Shown here: piece by piece, positions 8,660 through 16,493 of the stretch
Layout of the letters: every line of letters starts with the position of its first letter
How positions within the stretch are numbered: the first letter of the stretch is position 1
Source: DATJIG01 sp035493495
GTDB taxonomy: Bacteria > Pseudomonadota > Alphaproteobacteria > SMXQ01
DNA: 64,000 nucleotides
Assembly (NCBI GenBank): GCA_035493495.1
Contig: DATJIG010000074.1
Coordinates: forward strand, 1 to 64,000
Direction of reading: 5' to 3'
Position numbers and translations under genes: made by a program
The notes under the pieces: generated by a model
Databases searched by the model: none
Told to the model about the DNA's origin: nothing
The model's input: the letters and a program-made list of their open reading frames with translations, nothing else

Positions 8660-8780
8660 ATCAGGAGCATCCGCTGAAAACAGCGATTACAGCCACATCA
8701 TCGGGCGATAGCGATTTATAATCTCGCGTGATGGGATTAGTATCAGAGCTCGACCCCGAACGGCCCAACGGCATGATCCG

Positions 8781-10064
8781 ATGACGGAACGCCGCCCTTA
8801 CATCGTCGATGATCCCGCGCGCGGCGTGTTCCGGCTCAACCGCGAGGTGCTGGTCTCGGACGAGGTCTTCCGGCTCGAGAGTGAGCGGGTGTTCGGCCGC
8901 TCGTGGATTTACGTCGGGCATGCGTCCGAAGTGCCGAACCCGGGCGACTTCCGCGCTCGCATCGTCGCCGGCCGCCCGGTCATTTTCTGCCGCAGCGACG
9001 CGGGGGACATCCGCTGCTTCCTCAACACCTGCCGCCATCGCGGCGCCACCGTGTGCCGCGAGGCGAGCGGCAACGCGCGGCGCTTCCACTGCCTCTATCA
9101 CGGCTGGGCCTACGGCAACGACGGGCATCTCGCGGTGGTGCCCGGCGAGAACGCCTACCCCGAATCGTTCGCCCGGGGCGAGCTCGGATTGCGCGCGCCG
9201 GCGCGCTTCGAGTGCTACCGCGACTTCTGGTTCATGTGCCTCGACGAGACCGCGCCGGCGCTGATCGACTATCTCGGCGAGGCCGCGTTCTACATCGACC
9301 TCGTCGTCGACCAGTCGCCGAGCGGCCGCATGCAGGTGATCCAGGGCACGCAGGAGTACGACGTCCGCGCCAACTGGAAGCTGATGGTCGAGAACAGCGT
9401 TGACGACTACCACCTGCCGTCGACCCACGCGACATGGCTGACCTACATGGCCAACTCCGGGGTCGATGTGAGGCCGAAGCTCGACCAAGGCCTCGTGCTG
9501 CCGGCGCGCGGCGGCGCGATCGATCTCGGCAACGGCCACTTCTCGACCGACAACGTCAACTATCGTGGCCGTCCGGTCGCCTCGTGGATCCCGCTCTATG
9601 GCGAATTGGCCAAGGCCGAGATCGCCGACATCAAGAGCGAGCTGGTCGCGCGCCTCGGCGAGGAGCGAGCGGCGCGGGTCGCCGGCACCAACCGCAATCT
9701 GGTGATCTTTCCGAACCTCGTCATCAACGACGGCTCGTCGGTGACGATCCGCACATTCTATCCGACCGCGCCCGACCGGATGCAGGTGACAGCATGGGCG
9801 CTCGGCCCGGTCGAGGAAAGCGCGAGTGCCCGGGCGCGTCGTCTCGATTCCTTTCTGACGTTCTACGGTCCTGGCGGATTCGCGACACCCGACGACGTCG
9901 AAGCGCTCGAGATGGTGCAGCAGGGACTGTCCAATTGGACCGACGATCCGTGGTCGGAGATGTCGCGCGGCATGGGCAAGCCGGCGAACGAGCAGCTCAA
10001 CAGCGACGAGCACCACCTGCGCACGTTCTGGCGGCGCTGGAATACGCTCATGGAGGCATCATGA
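8781..10064 (+). CDS. Rieske non-heme iron aromatic-ring dioxygenase, large (alpha) subunit
   Basis: A 427-residue alpha subunit of a ring-hydroxylating dioxygenase, which adds O2 to an aromatic ring to give a cis-diol. The Rieske [2Fe-2S] site is CRHRG followed by CLYHGW (about residues 87-110). The mononuclear-iron helix is ENSVDDYHLPSTH, with the two His ligands. It overlaps the beta gene by ATGA. The ATG at 8781 begins MTERRPYIVDDP; a weak GATCCG precedes it. The electron donor may be the VOC-Rieske fusion two genes downstream, but no ferredoxin reductase is nearby. Substrate unknown; benzoate/biphenyl-type enzymes are the nearest architecture. Confidence 0.92.
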   Translation: MTERRPYIVDDPARGVFRLNREVLVSDEVFRLESERVFGRSWIYVGHASEVPNPGDFRARIVAGRPVIFCRSDAGDIRCFLNTCRHRGATVCREASGNARRFHCLYHGWAYGNDGHLAVVPGENAYPESFARGELGLRAPARFECYRDFWFMCLDETAPALIDYLGEAAFYIDLVVDQSPSGRMQVIQGTQEYDVRANWKLMVENSVDDYHLPSTHATWLTYMANSGVDVRPKLDQGLVLPARGGAIDLGNGHFSTDNVNYRGRPVASWIPLYGELAKAEIADIKSELVARLGEERAARVAGTNRNLVIFPNLVINDGSSVTIRTFYPTAPDRMQVTAWALGPVEESASARARRLDSFLTFYGPGGFATPDDVEALEMVQQGLSNWTDDPWSEMSRGMGKPANEQLNSDEHHLRTFWRRWNTLMEAS

Positions 10065-10588
10065 GCACGGTGTCGACCCGCACTGCCGCGCCGCATGCCA
10101 TGGACTCCGCGATCACGCGCGAGGACGTCGAATCGTTCCTGTACCTGGAGGCGGAGCTGCTTGACGAGTGGCGCCTCGACGAGTGGCAGTGCCTGCTGAC
10201 CGACGATGCGATCTATCGCGTGCCTTCGAACGACTGCCTGGATGGCTCGCCCGAGGACAGCCTTTTCATCATCGCCGACGATCGCGAGCGCATCCGTCAG
10301 CGGGTGCTGCGGGTCCAGAACGCGAGCTGCCACGCCGAGTGGCCGCACTCGCGGACCCAGCGCACCATCACCAACGTGCGGATCGCGAAAGTCGACGGCC
10401 CGCTCATCCACGTGGCCGCGAATTTCGTCTGCCATCGCTTCCGCCGGCCGCGCCGCAGCTATCAGTACGTCGGATCGCTGCGTTACGTGCTGGTGCACAC
10501 GCCGAGCGGTCTGCTCATCCGCGAGCGTCATGTCCGCCTCGCGTCTCACGAACTCGGCGAATTGGGGTCGGTCAGCTTCATCTTGTGA
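10061..10588 (+). CDS. Aromatic-ring dioxygenase small (beta) subunit
   Basis: A 175-residue beta subunit (ring_hydroxyl_B, NTF2-like fold). Recognisable features are the N-terminal EDVESFLYLEAELLDEWRLD and the central RTITNVRI. In these enzymes the beta subunit is structural and helps form the alpha3beta3 hexamer. The ATG at 10061 overlaps the alpha stop codon (ATGA), so translation is coupled. Length is normal for the family. Confidence 0.88.
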   Translation: MSTVSTRTAAPHAMDSAITREDVESFLYLEAELLDEWRLDEWQCLLTDDAIYRVPSNDCLDGSPEDSLFIIADDRERIRQRVLRVQNASCHAEWPHSRTQRTITNVRIAKVDGPLIHVAANFVCHRFRRPRRSYQYVGSLRYVLVHTPSGLLIRERHVRLASHELGELGSVSFIL

Positions 10589-10665
10589 CGTGCGGCACGC
10601 CGCCGGCGCAATCCCGCAGGCCGGCGCGCGGAGTGAAAAGAAGCGGGGAACAGGGAGACCGGGTC

Positions 10666-11514
10666 ATGGTTCATATGAGCGCCGGAGACAAGTTCCGCCC
10701 TCAGGGCGAAGCGCCGCGACATTCCGGCGCGGTCTCGGGATTCAGTCACCTCATCATCGAGGTCACGGATCTCGATCGCTCGGAGAAGTTCTACCAGGAC
10801 GTCTTCGGCCTCGACGTCATCGGCCGGGACCTGCTGAGCGAGATCGGGCCGAACTCGACGCTGGCGTTCAACACGCGACATCGCTTCGTCCTCGTCCAGG
10901 TGCCCGCGACCCAGCCGTTCCGGAAGAACAGCAGCAGCATCCATCACGCCGTCTGGCTGACGCCTGAGCAGTTCGATCGCGCCGAGGCTCGCCTGAAGGA
11001 GCGCGGCTATGACATCGGCGACAACCGCGCCCAGTTCCGCCCGCTCGGCGAGCGCAGCATCGACATCTTCGACCCCGACGGACACCGCTACCAGGTCCAG
11101 TGCTTCGGGCCGGAATCGACGGCGATCATTGTCGAGAACGTCGGCGAGGTGAATTGCGGCAATGTCGCCGATTACGCGCCCGGCGCGGTCAAAACCTTCA
11201 TGAAGGGCAAGTTTTTCGTCATCCGGCACGCCGAGGGCTTCATCGCGCTGTCGCGCTGGTGCACCCACAAGAACGGACTGCTCGCCTATCAGCCCGAGCA
11301 TTGGCGCTTCTACTGCCCGATGCACGGCGCGACCTACAACCGCAAGGGCGAGAGCATCTCGATGTGCCGCGATCTCGCGCCGATGCGCCAGCATCCGCTG
11401 TCGATCGCGAGCGATGGCACGATCACAGTGCGGCCCGACGAGGTGATCCGGCGCGAGACATTCGACGTCGGCCAGCTCACCGCGTGCGCCGCCGAGCCCG
11501 CGACGGCGGGCTGA
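10666..11514 (+). CDS. VOC domain fused to a Rieske-type ferredoxin domain
   Basis: A 282-residue two-domain fusion. Residues about 22-150 are a VOC domain with candidate ligands His28 and His93/94, but the third ligand position is Gln143 (DPDGHRYQVQ) instead of Glu. Residues about 155-270 are a Rieske domain: Cys199-x-His201, then Cys217-x-x-His220, all four ligands present. There is no signal peptide. The ATG at 10666 is preceded by GGGAG. The gene follows the dioxygenase alpha and beta genes, so the Rieske half may be the ferredoxin that feeds them, tied to a ring-cleavage-like or binding domain. I do not know a characterised protein with this order. Confidence 0.82.
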   Translation: MVHMSAGDKFRPQGEAPRHSGAVSGFSHLIIEVTDLDRSEKFYQDVFGLDVIGRDLLSEIGPNSTLAFNTRHRFVLVQVPATQPFRKNSSSIHHAVWLTPEQFDRAEARLKERGYDIGDNRAQFRPLGERSIDIFDPDGHRYQVQCFGPESTAIIVENVGEVNCGNVADYAPGAVKTFMKGKFFVIRHAEGFIALSRWCTHKNGLLAYQPEHWRFYCPMHGATYNRKGESISMCRDLAPMRQHPLSIASDGTITVRPDEVIRRETFDVGQLTACAAEPATAG

Positions 11515-11532
11515 AGCGAAAGGGAGGACATC

Positions 11533-12000
11533 ATGGCGGAAATGCAAAGCCTCAATCACAGCGCGATCTGCGTTCACGACCTTCAGGAAGCCGAGGACTT
11601 CTACTGCGGCATCCTCGGCGCCAAGGCGATCAGCGCCACCGACTTCGTCACCGAGGACGTGCTCAAGGGACGGTCGCTGCACCGCGCCATCCTGCTCGAG
11701 GACTACCTGATCGCATTGATGCTGGCCCGCGACTTCATGCCGATGCCGCCGGACCAGCAGATCCGCGGCGCCCACGGCTTCCGCCACGCCTTCGCGGTGC
11801 CCCACGAGCGCTTCGACGCGCTTCAGTCGCTGCTCAAGGCCGAGGGCGTGGCCTTCGAGGGGCCGGTCGAGCACTCGCCGCGCGGTCCGTTCGGTGCGTC
11901 GATCTACGTCAAGGACCCGAGCGGCAACTTCCTCGAGTTCGTCTGGCGGCGTGACGAGATCGTCGCCTACGATCAGGTTCTGGGAATCGGGGAGGGCTGA
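11533..12000 (+). CDS. VOC-family protein, single domain
   Basis: A 155-residue VOC protein with an apparently intact metal triad: His in LNHSAICV, His in HGFRHAFAVP and Glu in DPSGNFLEFVW. AGGGAGG precedes the ATG at 11533. It lies 18 bases after the fusion gene and ends one base before the GTG of the next VOC gene, so the three VOC-containing genes are one transcription unit. Likely an extradiol-type dioxygenase or a related lyase acting on the product of the Rieske dioxygenase (inference from position). Confidence 0.85.
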   Translation: MAEMQSLNHSAICVHDLQEAEDFYCGILGAKAISATDFVTEDVLKGRSLHRAILLEDYLIALMLARDFMPMPPDQQIRGAHGFRHAFAVPHERFDALQSLLKAEGVAFEGPVEHSPRGPFGASIYVKDPSGNFLEFVWRRDEIVAYDQVLGIGEG

Positions 12001-12001
12001 C

Positions 12002-12943
12002 GTGTCGACATCCCTTGCCGAGGCGACCGTCGCCGCGCCTGCACGTCTCATCGGGCTCGGCTATATCGTGCTGCCGGTCGCCGATGCGGCCGCGGCCGGC
12101 GCCTTCTACAGCCGTGCCCTCGGGCTCCCTGCGCCTGCCTCCGACGTGCTGCCCTCCTGCGGCCGTCACGCGGCGCTCACGCTGCCGTCGGGCCAGCGAA
12201 TTGTCCTGGCTAAGATGCCGGGCTCTCGCGACGTTCGCGAGACCGGTGTTCACCACGGGCTGCGGGTTGCTCCGGACCGCCGCGACGCCATCGTCGAGGC
12301 GCTGACGAAGGACGGCATCGCAGTGCATCGCTATCGCGAGGACCGCGCCGCCGAGAGCGACGACAATTTCTATTTCCTCGACCGCGACGGCAACCGCATC
12401 CAGCTCGTCGCGTCGGCATCGACGTCGGGCGCGAAGGGCGTCGCGGCCATCGACCATACCGCCGTGCTCAACTTCGACATGCTGTGGGCCGAGCAGTTCT
12501 ACGGCAAGGTCCTCGGCCTCAACGCCGAGAGTCGCTACGGCGTCCGCACGTCCGATCATTCGCGGGCGCGGAAATGGGCAGCGGGGCAGGAGGAGATGGC
12601 ACCGGGCACGCGGCGCCTCGACAAGCTCTACATGACCATGGGCGGGCAGAACGAAGTGGCTCGCGCCAACATGCAGGCCTACTACCAACTCGGTGACGGC
12701 GTGCTCGGCGTCTACCTCGCGACGCAGCATTACCAGGAGCCGCCCGAGGAGCAGCTCGTCGGCCTGCCGCGAACGGCGTTCGCGATCTCGCGCCAGGGTC
12801 TCGAGCAACTTGCCGAACGGCTGACGGCGGCGCGGTGGGCCTTCGCCGGCCCGGTCGCGCATCCGGTTGGGAGTCCGATCGCCGCCTCGCTCCACTTCAA
12901 GGATGCGTCGAGCAATTTCCTGGAGGCTTACGCGCCGCGCTAG
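12002..12943 (+). CDS. VOC-family protein, two tandem domains
   Basis: A 313-residue protein with two VOC domains, the layout of type I extradiol dioxygenases such as BphC. In the N-terminal domain the first ligand position is Tyr (GLGYIVLPV) and the Glu is Gln (DRDGNRIQLV), so that half is probably structural, as in BphC-like enzymes. The C-terminal domain keeps His in AIDHTAVLN and Glu in DASSNFLEAY. The middle His is not obvious (PRTAFAIS), so catalysis is uncertain. The GTG start at 12002 directly follows the previous stop (TGA-C-GTG); the in-frame extension to 11894 overlaps the upstream gene. Confidence 0.8.
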   Translation: MSTSLAEATVAAPARLIGLGYIVLPVADAAAAGAFYSRALGLPAPASDVLPSCGRHAALTLPSGQRIVLAKMPGSRDVRETGVHHGLRVAPDRRDAIVEALTKDGIAVHRYREDRAAESDDNFYFLDRDGNRIQLVASASTSGAKGVAAIDHTAVLNFDMLWAEQFYGKVLGLNAESRYGVRTSDHSRARKWAAGQEEMAPGTRRLDKLYMTMGGQNEVARANMQAYYQLGDGVLGVYLATQHYQEPPEEQLVGLPRTAFAISRQGLEQLAERLTAARWAFAGPVAHPVGSPIAASLHFKDASSNFLEAYAPR

Positions 12944-12987
12944 GCGAGCAAACCGCGTTTCAACAAAAAATAGAATTGGGGAGCTTC

Positions 12988-14205
12988 ATGACCGAGTTGT
13001 TGCCATATCCGCGCTTTTCGATCGCGGAACGCGATCGCCGCTGGGCCGCTGTTCGCAAGCTGATGCGCGAGCAGGGCATCGACATCATCGTCGCGCCCAG
13101 CAACACCGGTCACTCAACCGACTTCCAGGCCAACGCGCGCTATCTGAGCCATGTCGGCGGCGGCGGCGATGCCGATATCGCGGTGGTGTTTCCGCTTGAA
13201 GGCGAGGTGACGGCGGTGGCGACGACCGCCAAGCCGCGCTGGCCCTGCGTGCAGGATTGGGTCACCGACGTGCGCGAGGCGCGCCGCGCCTACGGCCGTG
13301 CCTCCGTCGAGCGCCTGAAGGAACTCTCGGCCGACGGCAAGCGCATTGGCATCGCTGGCCTCGGTGCAGGTACGCGCACGCCCGAAGGGACCATCCTCTA
13401 CGGCTTCTGGAAGGCCATGCGCGATTCCTTTCCGAACGCGGAATTCGTCGATGCGACCGCTCTCCTCGACGAGGTCCGGTTCGTCAAGAGCGAGGAGGAG
13501 ATCGCGGCTCTCCGTAAGTCGACCCAGATCATCGAGAAGGGCGTCGAGGCCAAGATCGCCCACGCCAAGCCCGGCGTCATCGACTGGGTCGTCTGGGCCG
13601 AGGCGATGGCGGCGATGATGCGCGCCGGTTCGGAGATACCGGTGCATCAGCACTGGCTCTCGGGCAAGGATCCGATCCGTACGCTGACGCGGCCGACGTT
13701 CCGTCCGCTGGAGCGCGGCGACCTGATCATCGACGAGCTGGAAGCCTCGTGGATCGGCTACCGCTCGCAGATCGTGCAGCCGGTGTTCGTCGGCGTCGCC
13801 AATCCCATCCATGTCGAGCTGATGAAGGTCCAGCGCGACGTGTTCAACGTGGTGACGGAGAAGCTTCGGCCGGGAACCACGGTGCGGGAAATCTCGGAAA
13901 TGACCGAGCAGGCCGGCGCCAAGGCGCGGCCCAAGAGCGGTCCGGCGGCCGATTGTGAGGTCAAGCTGACGATGCATGGCCGCGGCGCCGGCGACGACGG
14001 TCCGATCATCACCGATCAGTCGCGCAATGCGCGCGACCTCGATGCGGCGATCAAGGAGAACATGGTGCTGATCATGAAGCCGTCGGTGGAGACGCCCGCC
14101 GGCCGCCCGAAGTCGATCTGCACCTGGGGCGACACCGTCGTCATCCGGAAAAGCGGCGTTGAGCGTCTTGGGACGTTCAAGCACGACCTCGCCGTGTCGA
14201 CGTGA
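12988..14205 (+). CDS. Second M24-fold (creatinase-like) protein lacking metal ligands
   Basis: A 405-residue close paralogue of the protein at 2080, collinear from LLPYPRFSIAERDRRW to the end. The same substitutions occur at the same positions: Asp249 and His330 kept, Gln261, Lys364 and Gly381 in place of acidic metal ligands. Sharing these changes argues for a distinct functional subfamily and against random decay. GGGGAG precedes the ATG at 12988. It follows the VOC genes and overlaps or abuts the first of two binding-protein genes. Likely a metal-independent C-N or C-C hydrolase, or a lyase on a small acid (inference). Confidence 0.85.
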   Translation: MTELLPYPRFSIAERDRRWAAVRKLMREQGIDIIVAPSNTGHSTDFQANARYLSHVGGGGDADIAVVFPLEGEVTAVATTAKPRWPCVQDWVTDVREARRAYGRASVERLKELSADGKRIGIAGLGAGTRTPEGTILYGFWKAMRDSFPNAEFVDATALLDEVRFVKSEEEIAALRKSTQIIEKGVEAKIAHAKPGVIDWVVWAEAMAAMMRAGSEIPVHQHWLSGKDPIRTLTRPTFRPLERGDLIIDELEASWIGYRSQIVQPVFVGVANPIHVELMKVQRDVFNVVTEKLRPGTTVREISEMTEQAGAKARPKSGPAADCEVKLTMHGRGAGDDGPIITDQSRNARDLDAAIKENMVLIMKPSVETPAGRPKSICTWGDTVVIRKSGVERLGTFKHDLAVST

Positions 14206-14222
14206 GCGCGACGGAGAGCAAG

Positions 14223-15347
14223 ATGCGGACCTCACACAGCGTTCTCGGGTCGATCGCCGGACTGGCGATCACCCTGCTCCTGGCCGGACAGGCGGTCGCC
14301 GCGGGAGATCTTCCCGCAGCGACAAAGAAGTATCTCGCCGACATCAAACTGTCGCCCGACGTCATGAACGGGCTGGCCGAAGACCTTGCGGTTCCGCAGG
14401 GCTGGCTCGACGGCGCCGACAAGGAGGGGACCGTCGGCGTACTGGGCACGTGGAACCAGAAGGAGTTCTCGATCCTCAACGCGCCGTTCGCCCAACGCTA
14501 CCCGAAGATCAAGGTGGTCTACGGCGAAGCGGCGACGATGAACTCGCGGGCGGTCGCGCCGCTCGTCGCGTTCAAGCAGGGGCAGTACCTCGCCGACATC
14601 ATCACCGGGTTCGGCGGCGCGGCGGTCGAGTTCAAGGCCAACAACGCGCTCGAGGACATGACGAAGCTGCCGGGCTTCAAGAACCAGGTCGACGGCGCCA
14701 ACGACCCCGACGGCAAATGGGCGGCGCTGCGGCTGCGCTACTGGTGCATCGGCTACAACACCAGCCTGGTGAAGGAGTCGGAGCTTCCCAAGACCTGGGA
14801 GGACCTGCTCGAGACGCCGGTGCTGCGGAACGGCAATCTCGGCATCGGCAACCGGCCGCAGCTCTGGGTGCTGATGCTGCGCACTGCCAAGGGAAAGGAA
14901 TGGACCGAGGAGTACCTGAAGAAGTTCTTCACCGTGGTGAAGCCGCAGTTCCGCAACGAAGGCATGGACGCGCTGCTGGCCATCATGACGGCGGGCGAGG
15001 TCCACGCCGCGCTGCCGGTCGCCGAGTACAGCGCCAAGGGGTTGGAGATGAAGGGCGCGCCGGTAAGTTGGCACTGCCCCGAACCGGTGCCGTTCGCGCC
15101 GTCGCAGCTCGGCATCCTCGCCGGCAACCCGCACCCCAATGCCGCGCGGGTGTGGACCAACTGGATGCTCAGTCGCGAAGGGCAACTCGCGCAGTTCACC
15201 GCCGAGGGCTCGCCGCCGTCCCACAAGGCGCTGCAGACCAAGGAGTTCATCGTCTATGCCGACCAGATCGTCGGCCGCCCGGCGATTCAGGCCAATGAGG
15301 CCTACCTGCGCGAGGTCTACGACATGTGGCAGAAGTATTGGAAGTAA
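14223..15347 (+). CDS. ABC transporter periplasmic binding protein (first of tandem pair)
   Basis: A 374-residue SBP family 1 protein with a signal peptide of about 28 residues ending QAVAAG. GGAG precedes the ATG at 14223; an alternative GTG at 14202 overlaps the M24 stop and adds seven residues. The mature region carries NSRAVAPLVAFKQGQYLADI and the TWEDLLETP motif. It is closely related to its immediate downstream neighbour and more distant from the protein at 4604. Delivers ligand to the permease at 16494. Confidence 0.88.
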   Translation: MRTSHSVLGSIAGLAITLLLAGQAVAAGDLPAATKKYLADIKLSPDVMNGLAEDLAVPQGWLDGADKEGTVGVLGTWNQKEFSILNAPFAQRYPKIKVVYGEAATMNSRAVAPLVAFKQGQYLADIITGFGGAAVEFKANNALEDMTKLPGFKNQVDGANDPDGKWAALRLRYWCIGYNTSLVKESELPKTWEDLLETPVLRNGNLGIGNRPQLWVLMLRTAKGKEWTEEYLKKFFTVVKPQFRNEGMDALLAIMTAGEVHAALPVAEYSAKGLEMKGAPVSWHCPEPVPFAPSQLGILAGNPHPNAARVWTNWMLSREGQLAQFTAEGSPPSHKALQTKEFIVYADQIVGRPAIQANEAYLREVYDMWQKYWK

Positions 15348-15352
15348 AAATA

Positions 15353-16492
15353 ATGGCTTACCGGTCGTCTTTACGATCCGGAATGAAGATACAGGGGGCG
15401 TTGGCGGCCGCCCTGATGCTCGGCTCGTGGCTCGGCACGGCCTCGGCCGCCGAGCTTCCGGCCGCGACGGCCAAATACCTTCAGCAGGCGCATCTCTCCG
15501 CCGACATCATGAAGGGGATCGATCAGGAGCTCGCGGTCCCCGAGGACTGGATCGCGGGCGCGCGGCGCGAAGGCACCGTGCGGATCATCGGCGAATGGGA
15601 TCCCAAGCAGTTCGCCATCATCAACGCCCCGTTCGCCGAGCGTTATCCCTGGCTCAAGGTCGTTCACACCCAGGCCAGCACGATGAATGCCCGCGCGGTG
15701 GCGCCGCTGGTCGCGTTCAAGCAGGGGCAATACATCGCCGACATTGTCACCGGGTTCGGCGGCGCGGTCCCGGACTACAAGAAGGAAAACGCGCTGGTCG
15801 ATCTCAGCGCGCTGCCCGGTCTCGCGAATGCGATCGACGGCGTCAACGACCCCGACAACGGCTGGGCGGGCATCAAGGCGCGCTACTGGTGCATGGCCTA
15901 CAACACCCGGGCGGTGAAGACCGAGGACCTGCCGGCCACCTGGGAAGATCTGCTGACCAATCCGGTGTGGCGGAACGGCGAGATCGGCATCGGCAATCGC
16001 CCCCAGCTCTGGGCGCTCATGCTGCGCAACGCCAAGGGGCGCGAGTGGCTCGACGACTACCTCAAAAAGTTTTTCGATGTGCTCAAGCCGCAGTTCCGCG
16101 GCGAGGGCATGGAGGCGGTGCTCGGCATCATGGTGGCGGGCGAGTTCAATGCGATCCTGCCGGCGGCGGCCGACACGGTGCGCGCGTTCGAGAACAAGGG
16201 CGCGCCGATCAGCTGGCATTGTCCTGATCCGGTGCCGTTCCTGGCGACGCAGATGGGCATTCTCGCCGGCAACCCGCACCTCAACGCCGCCAAGATGTGG
16301 GCGAACTGGATGCTGAGCCGCGAGGCCCAGCTCGGACAATTCATCGCCGAAGGCAGCCCGCCGGTGAACAAGGCGCTGCAGGTGCCGGAGCTCACCGTCT
16401 ATCCCGAGAAGACGATCGGGCGTCACCTGGTGCAGGGCCGGGAGGAGCAGGTGCCCGAGGTGTATGCGATGTGGCGGCAGTACTGGAAGTAG
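15353..16492 (+). CDS. ABC transporter periplasmic binding protein (second of tandem pair)
   Basis: A 379-residue paralogue of the preceding protein, sharing NARAVAPLVAFKQGQYIADI, YLKKFFDVLKPQFR and AGNPHLNAAKMWANWMLSR. The signal peptide is LMLGSWLGTASAAE. The ATG at 15353 has GGAAG upstream; a later ATG at 15383 would shorten the signal region. It starts five bases after the previous stop and ends one base before the permease start. The pair suggests one permease served by two receptors with different ligands, a recent tandem duplication. Confidence 0.88.
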   Translation: MAYRSSLRSGMKIQGALAAALMLGSWLGTASAAELPAATAKYLQQAHLSADIMKGIDQELAVPEDWIAGARREGTVRIIGEWDPKQFAIINAPFAERYPWLKVVHTQASTMNARAVAPLVAFKQGQYIADIVTGFGGAVPDYKKENALVDLSALPGLANAIDGVNDPDNGWAGIKARYWCMAYNTRAVKTEDLPATWEDLLTNPVWRNGEIGIGNRPQLWALMLRNAKGREWLDDYLKKFFDVLKPQFRGEGMEAVLGIMVAGEFNAILPAAADTVRAFENKGAPISWHCPDPVPFLATQMGILAGNPHLNAAKMWANWMLSREAQLGQFIAEGSPPVNKALQVPELTVYPEKTIGRHLVQGREEQVPEVYAMWRQYWK

Positions 16493-16493
16493 A

